A stretch of 64,000 bases of DNA, from NCBI GenBank assembly GCA_019095985.1, contig CM032661.1, positions 36,301,183 through 36,365,182 on the forward strand. Direction: 5' to 3'. A model generated the notes under the pieces. The model saw only the letters and a program-made list of their open reading frames with translations. It was not told the origin of the DNA and did not search any database. The translations under genes and the position numbers were made by a program. Positions 63,522-64,000 of the stretch are shown here, piece by piece (the stretch's first letter is position 1; each line of letters begins with the position of its first letter). Source of the stretch: Streblospio benedicti. Lineage: Eukaryota; Annelida; Polychaeta; Spionida; Spionidae.

Positions 63522-63524
63522 AAT

Positions 63525-64000
63525 ATGATGCTACGCTTCTGTCAAATCCCACATTCAGTGAGATATTGTCTGATCTCTCACCATTACCTAATATGAATGT
63601 GAAGCATTTGATCAAAAGCCAAACGGGCAAAAACAGCTCTATTCGTAGGGTTTTACACATATACTTAGAATTGCACGGCTAGTTTGTGTATAACTTGATT
63701 TTGTGTGTCACATACGTAATAAACTATAAAGGATGTTGTTTAAATTAAACAGTCTTTTGCCGAAATGCATTTTTGCACACCTGGTGTCATAATTCATCAC
63801 GTGTCTTTCACTGTTAGTTGCGTTATCTTAAACAAGCAGTGTAGTAAATGAGACACAAGAGATGGCTGTGTACACGTGCTCATTATGCACTGATGTACAA
63901 TGATTCTAGAGTGAACAAGCAAACCATTTATCAATTAAACTCACTCTCGGTTCGCCAAGAGCAGTCCATATCCGCGTGGCTGAATAGTCATATATACATA
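63525..64000. other. Window end, nothing recognised
   Basis: A 62-codon open frame crosses the end of the MITE, so it is not accepted as a gene. No other feature. Confidence 0.4.

Overview
This is a window of an AT-rich animal nuclear genome. It holds multi-exon genes with GT-AG introns, many small inverted-repeat transposons, degenerate LINE and Penelope-like fragments, long microsatellites and a 100-N assembly gap at 6679-6778. Gene content (UTP14, MPHOSPH6, MIC13, lysosomal phospholipase A2, a CYP4 and an orphan peptide-type GPCR) and the repeat mix suggest a marine invertebrate. A deuterostome such as a hemichordate or amphioxus is my guess, but nothing here fixes the species.

Left third (1-25 kb) is gene-rich. 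UTP14 (minus; nine exons visible, running off the left edge) lies head to head with MPHOSPH6 (plus; five exons, 8221-12658). MPHOSPH6 converges on MIC13 (minus; four exons, 13200-16927). After a transposon-filled 2.5 kb comes a nine-exon lysosomal phospholipase A2/LCAT-like gene (plus; 19438-24635). Most exons of these four genes are too short to stand out as open frames. I assembled them from splice sites, reading phase and remembered family sequence, and all junction phases agree.

Middle (27-37 kb) holds two single-exon genes: a CYP4-type cytochrome P450 (minus, 27158-28723) and a seven-transmembrane receptor (plus, 35725-36912) with unusual TM3 and TM7 motifs.

Right part (37-64 kb) is gene-poor. 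The main item is a previously unlisted three-exon gene (48526-50639) for a 70-residue predicted secreted Ser/Thr-rich peptide. An isolated, coding-like terminal exon with poly(A) signals lies at 60851-60979. The rest is repeats: two LINE 3' ends, a Penelope-like element with inverted arms, at least ten MITE families (PIF/Harbinger-like copies carrying TGACGTCA, one hAT-like with an 8-bp duplication, others) and a nearly perfect 83-bp palindrome.

Functional links: UTP14 (small-subunit processome) and MPHOSPH6 (exosome cofactor) both serve rRNA maturation and may share a promoter region. The other genes have no evident common pathway. All identities rest on reading the translated sequence, and no database search was run.
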